A DNA stretch of 51,581 nucleotides from Bacillota bacterium (GTDB lineage: Bacteria > Bacillota > Sulfobacillia > JAJZYS01 > JAILZS01): positions 1 through 51,581 of the forward strand of contig JAILZS010000016.1 in the NCBI GenBank assembly GCA_023512375.1, in the 5' to 3' direction. Position numbers and translations under genes: made by a program. Under the pieces are notes generated by a model. That model made no database searches. It saw only the letters and a program-made list of their open reading frames with translations, and was not told the DNA's origin. Positions 49,368 through 51,581 of this stretch are shown piece by piece. The first letter of the stretch is position 1. Each line of letters begins with the position of its first letter.

Positions 49368-50204
49368 ATGGCGGTCAAGACGTTCCGTCCGTACACCCCC
49401 GGCAGGCGCCAGATGACCGTCGCCTCGTTCGAGGAGATCACCAAGTCGGAGCCGGAGCGCTCCCTCCTGGCGCCGCGCCGTAGCACGGGCGGCCGCAACG
49501 CCCAGGGCCGGATGACGGTGCGCCATCGCGGAGGCGGCCACCGCCGCCGCTACCGCATCGTCGACTTCAAGCGCAACCACGACGGCGTGCCGGCGCGGGT
49601 GAAGGCGATCGAGTACGACCCGAACCGCACCGCCCGCATCGCCCTGATCCACTACGCGGACGGGCGCAAGGCGTACATCGTGGCGCCGGTGGGGCTGGGC
49701 GTGGGGGACGTGGTGGAATCCGGGCCGGAGGCGGACATCCGGCCGGGCAACACCCTCCCGTTGCGCTTCATCCCCCTCGGCACCCTGGTGCACAACGTCG
49801 AGCTCTACCCCGGGCACGGGGGGCAGCTCTGCCGGGCGGCCGGCACGGCGGCGCAGCTCATGGCGAAGGAGGGCGACCTCGCCCTGCTGAGGCTCCCGTC
49901 GGGCGAACAGCGGCAGGTGCGACTGGACTGCCGTGCGACGGTCGGCCAGGTCGGCAACCTGGAGCACGAGAACATCAAGGGCGGCAAGGCGGGGCGCACC
50001 CGCCACCGCGGGTTCCGCCCGAGCGTGCGCGGCGTGGTGATGAACCCGGTCGACCACCCGCATGGCGGCGGCGAGGGCAAGGCGCCCATCGGCCGGCCGT
50101 CGCCCGTGAGCCCCTGGGGGAAGCCGACCCTGGGGAAGAAGACCCGCAAACCGCGGCGCAAGAGCGACCGCTTCATCCTGAAGCGCCGCGGCGGTCGGCG
50201 CTAG
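49368..50204 (+). CDS. rplB: 50S ribosomal protein L2
   Basis: The 278-residue L2 is needed for subunit association and peptidyl transfer. It contains [40 protein letters not shown] with the essential His, and a C-terminal basic tail. The ATG follows the L23 stop by two bases. Confidence 0.98.
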   Translation: MAVKTFRPYTPGRRQMTVASFEEITKSEPERSLLAPRRSTGGRNAQGRMTVRHRGGGHRRRYRIVDFKRNHDGVPARVKAIEYDPNRTARIALIHYADGRKAYIVAPVGLGVGDVVESGPEADIRPGNTLPLRFIPLGTLVHNVELYPGHGGQLCRAAGTAAQLMAKEGDLALLRLPSGEQRQVRLDCRATVGQVGNLEHENIKGGKAGRTRHRGFRPSVRGVVMNPVDHPHGGGEGKAPIGRPSPVSPWGKPTLGKKTRKPRRKSDRFILKRRGGRR

Positions 50205-50233
50205 GCGTCGGGGAGAGAGGAGGTGGGCGAGCG

Positions 50234-50518
50234 ATGAGCCGATCCTTGAAGAAGGGCCCGTACGTCGACGAGCGCCTGGTGAAGAAGCTCGAGGCCATGG
50301 CGCGCAGCGGCGAGCGCCGGGTGGTGAAGACGTGGAACCGCGCCGCCACGATCGTGCCCGAGATGGTGGGGCACACGGTGGCGGTGCACGACGGGCGGAG
50401 GCACGTGCCCGTGTACCTGACGGAGGACATGGTCGGCCACAAGCTGGGCGAGTTCGCGCCCACCCGCACCTTCCGCGGCCACGGCGCGCACACCGAACGG
50501 TCGACGGCGCTCAAGTAG
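50234..50518 (+). CDS. rpsS: 30S ribosomal protein S19
   Basis: The 94-residue S19 begins [20 protein letters not shown] and holds [20 protein letters not shown] and [14 protein letters not shown]. It binds the 16S head with S13. Preceded by GAGAGAGGAGG. Confidence 0.98.
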   Translation: MSRSLKKGPYVDERLVKKLEAMARSGERRVVKTWNRAATIVPEMVGHTVAVHDGRRHVPVYLTEDMVGHKLGEFAPTRTFRGHGAHTERSTALK

Positions 50519-50546
50519 GCAGCGGACAGGTAGGAGGTTGGCAAGG

Positions 50547-50903
50547 GTGGTCAGGACGGAGCCGGGCGAGGTGTACGCGGTCGCGCGCCACGTACGCATC
50601 GCGCCCCAGAAGGCACGGGTGGTGGTGGACCTCATCCGGGGCCGGAGCGTCGAGGAGGCCATCGGCATCCTCCGCTTCACCCCGCGGCGGGCGTCGCCCA
50701 TCGTGCGCAAGGTGGTGGAGAGCGCCGCCGCCAACGCGCAGGAGAACCTCGGGATCGCCCGGCGCGACCTGGTGGTGTCGCGCGCGTTCGTGGACGCCGG
50801 ACCCACCCTCAAGCGCATCCACCCCCGCCAGCGCGGGCAGGCGTTCCCGATCCTCAAGCGCACGTCCCACATCACCGTGGTCGTGCGCGCGCGGGAGGTG
50901 TGA
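50547..50903 (+). CDS. rplV: 50S ribosomal protein L22
   Basis: The 118-residue L22 lines the exit tunnel: [40 protein letters not shown], and [23 protein letters not shown] 50547 is preferred because GGAGG (50533-50537) would directly abut TTG 50538. Confidence 0.95.
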   Translation: MVRTEPGEVYAVARHVRIAPQKARVVVDLIRGRSVEEAIGILRFTPRRASPIVRKVVESAAANAQENLGIARRDLVVSRAFVDAGPTLKRIHPRQRGQAFPILKRTSHITVVVRAREV

Positions 50904-50905
50904 CG

Positions 50906-51581
50906 GTGGGGCAGAAGATCCATCCCCACGGGTTTCGGGTGGGCGTGACGCGCGACTGGGACTCGCGCTGGTATGCGGGCAAGAAGACCTTCCCGGAGTA
51001 CATCCAGGAGGACTTCGCCATCCGTAGGTTCATCAAGCGCGAGCTGTACGGCGCGGGCGTGTCGCGCGTGGAGATCGAGCGCTACCCGGGCCGGATCAAG
51101 CTCTTCATCCACACCGGCAAGCCGGGCGTGGTGATCGGCCGCGGCGGCGCTGCGGTGGATCAGCTGCGGTCGCGCCTGGAGCGGATGACGGGTAAGAAGG
51201 TGTCGATCGACATCCGCGAGATCCGCTCCCCCGACACCGACGCCCAATTGGTGGCGGAGTCGGTGGCGGCCGCCCTGGAGAAGCGCGTGTCGTTCAAGCG
51301 CGTGATGAAGCAGGCCGTGGGCCGGGCCATGCGCCAGGGGGCGCGGGGCATCCGCGTGATGACGGCGGGCCGCCTGGGCGGGGCGGAGATGCACCGCCGC
51401 GAGTGGTACTGGGAGGGCACCGTCCCCTTGCACACGCTGCGGGCGGACATCGACTACGGCTTCGCCGAGGCGAAGACCACCTACGGTCAGATCGGCGTCA
51501 AGGTGTGGATCCACCGGGCGCCGGAGCGGGTGCGCGCCGGGCGGGGCGGCGCCGCCCCCGGGCCGGCGGGCGGGCGGGCGC
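50906..51581 (+). CDS. rpsC: 30S ribosomal protein S3 (partial, runs off the window)
   Basis: The GTG behind GGGAGGTG opens [20 protein letters not shown]. The KH motif [20 protein letters not shown] follows, then [17 protein letters not shown] and [20 protein letters not shown]. About 225 residues are present and the frame is open at the edge with a Gly/Ala/Arg-rich tail, so only the extreme C-terminus is missing. S3 forms the mRNA entry channel with S4 and S5. It follows rplV by two bases. Confidence 0.97.
   Translation, partial: MGQKIHPHGFRVGVTRDWDSRWYAGKKTFPEYIQEDFAIRRFIKRELYGAGVSRVEIERYPGRIKLFIHTGKPGVVIGRGGAAVDQLRSRLERMTGKKVSIDIREIRSPDTDAQLVAESVAAALEKRVSFKRVMKQAVGRAMRQGARGIRVMTAGRLGGAEMHRREWYWEGTVPLHTLRADIDYGFAEAKTTYGQIGVKVWIHRAPERVRAGRGGAAPGPAGGRA

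Overview
The window is about 51.6 kb of very GC-rich bacterial DNA (roughly 70% or more by eye). It ends in a classical transcription/translation supercluster: trnW-secE-nusG-rplK-rplA-[yigZ-uppP]-rplJ-rplL-rpoB-rpoC-L7Ae-like-rpsL-rpsG-fusA-tuf-rpsJ-rplC-rplD-rplW-rplB-rpsS-rplV-rpsC. The L7Ae-like gene between rpoC and rpsL and the L10 leader point to Bacillota. The GC content, frequent GTG/TTG starts and aerobic gene content suggest a deep-branching, possibly thermophilic high-GC lineage (Thermaerobacter, Limnochordia, Symbiobacteriia or Sulfobacillia type). This placement is inferred from layout, not from a search.

Region 1 (1-8170, + strand): an MntR-like metalloregulator, a 2-hydroxyacid dehydrogenase, a membrane-anchored cytochrome c and a free-methionine-sulfoxide reductase come first. 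A tightly coupled hom-thrC-thrB-threonine dehydratase-UDGb operon follows, with GTGA or ATGA overlaps at every junction. Region 2 (8170-12634, - strand): remnants of an AhpD/carboxymuconolactone-decarboxylase gene, an orphan molybdenum-hydroxylase large subunit, a small Spx/ArsC-family gene and trpS. The Spx/ArsC gene has an in-frame UGA exactly where the first cysteine of the CxxC motif should be, a strong ribosome-binding site, and a SECIS-like hairpin just downstream. I read it as a selenoprotein (U-T-S-C motif); a conventional annotation would truncate it.

Region 3 (12764-16500, +): an aromatic-degradation operon consisting of a fumarylacetoacetase-family enzyme, hpaD, hpaB and hpaC. Region 4 (16505-23141): a sulfur and metal section. 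It has a DUF302-TauE pair behind a perfect CsoR/CstR-type operator, a methyltransferase, a GAF-GGDEF diguanylate cyclase, and a DsrE-TusA-SQR-like-DUF1641 cluster. Region 5 (23128-29148): a short-chain dehydrogenase, HPr, an EamA transporter, PTS enzyme I broken by a one-base frameshift in a homopolymer, and proB-proA. Region 6 (29149-30565): small genes (DUF3037-like, HTH, AT-hook protein) with conspicuous operator and terminator palindromes.

Region 7 (30565-51581, +): rpmG, tRNA-Trp and the ribosomal/RNA polymerase supercluster. Its odd points are a yigZ-uppP insertion between L1 and L10, a UppP homologue with changed catalytic motif residues, an RpoB with a long acidic tail, and an EF-Tu with a four-cysteine insertion. 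The best candidate for something undescribed is the selenoprotein gene at 11204-11560 and its possible link to the adjacent molybdenum hydroxylase.
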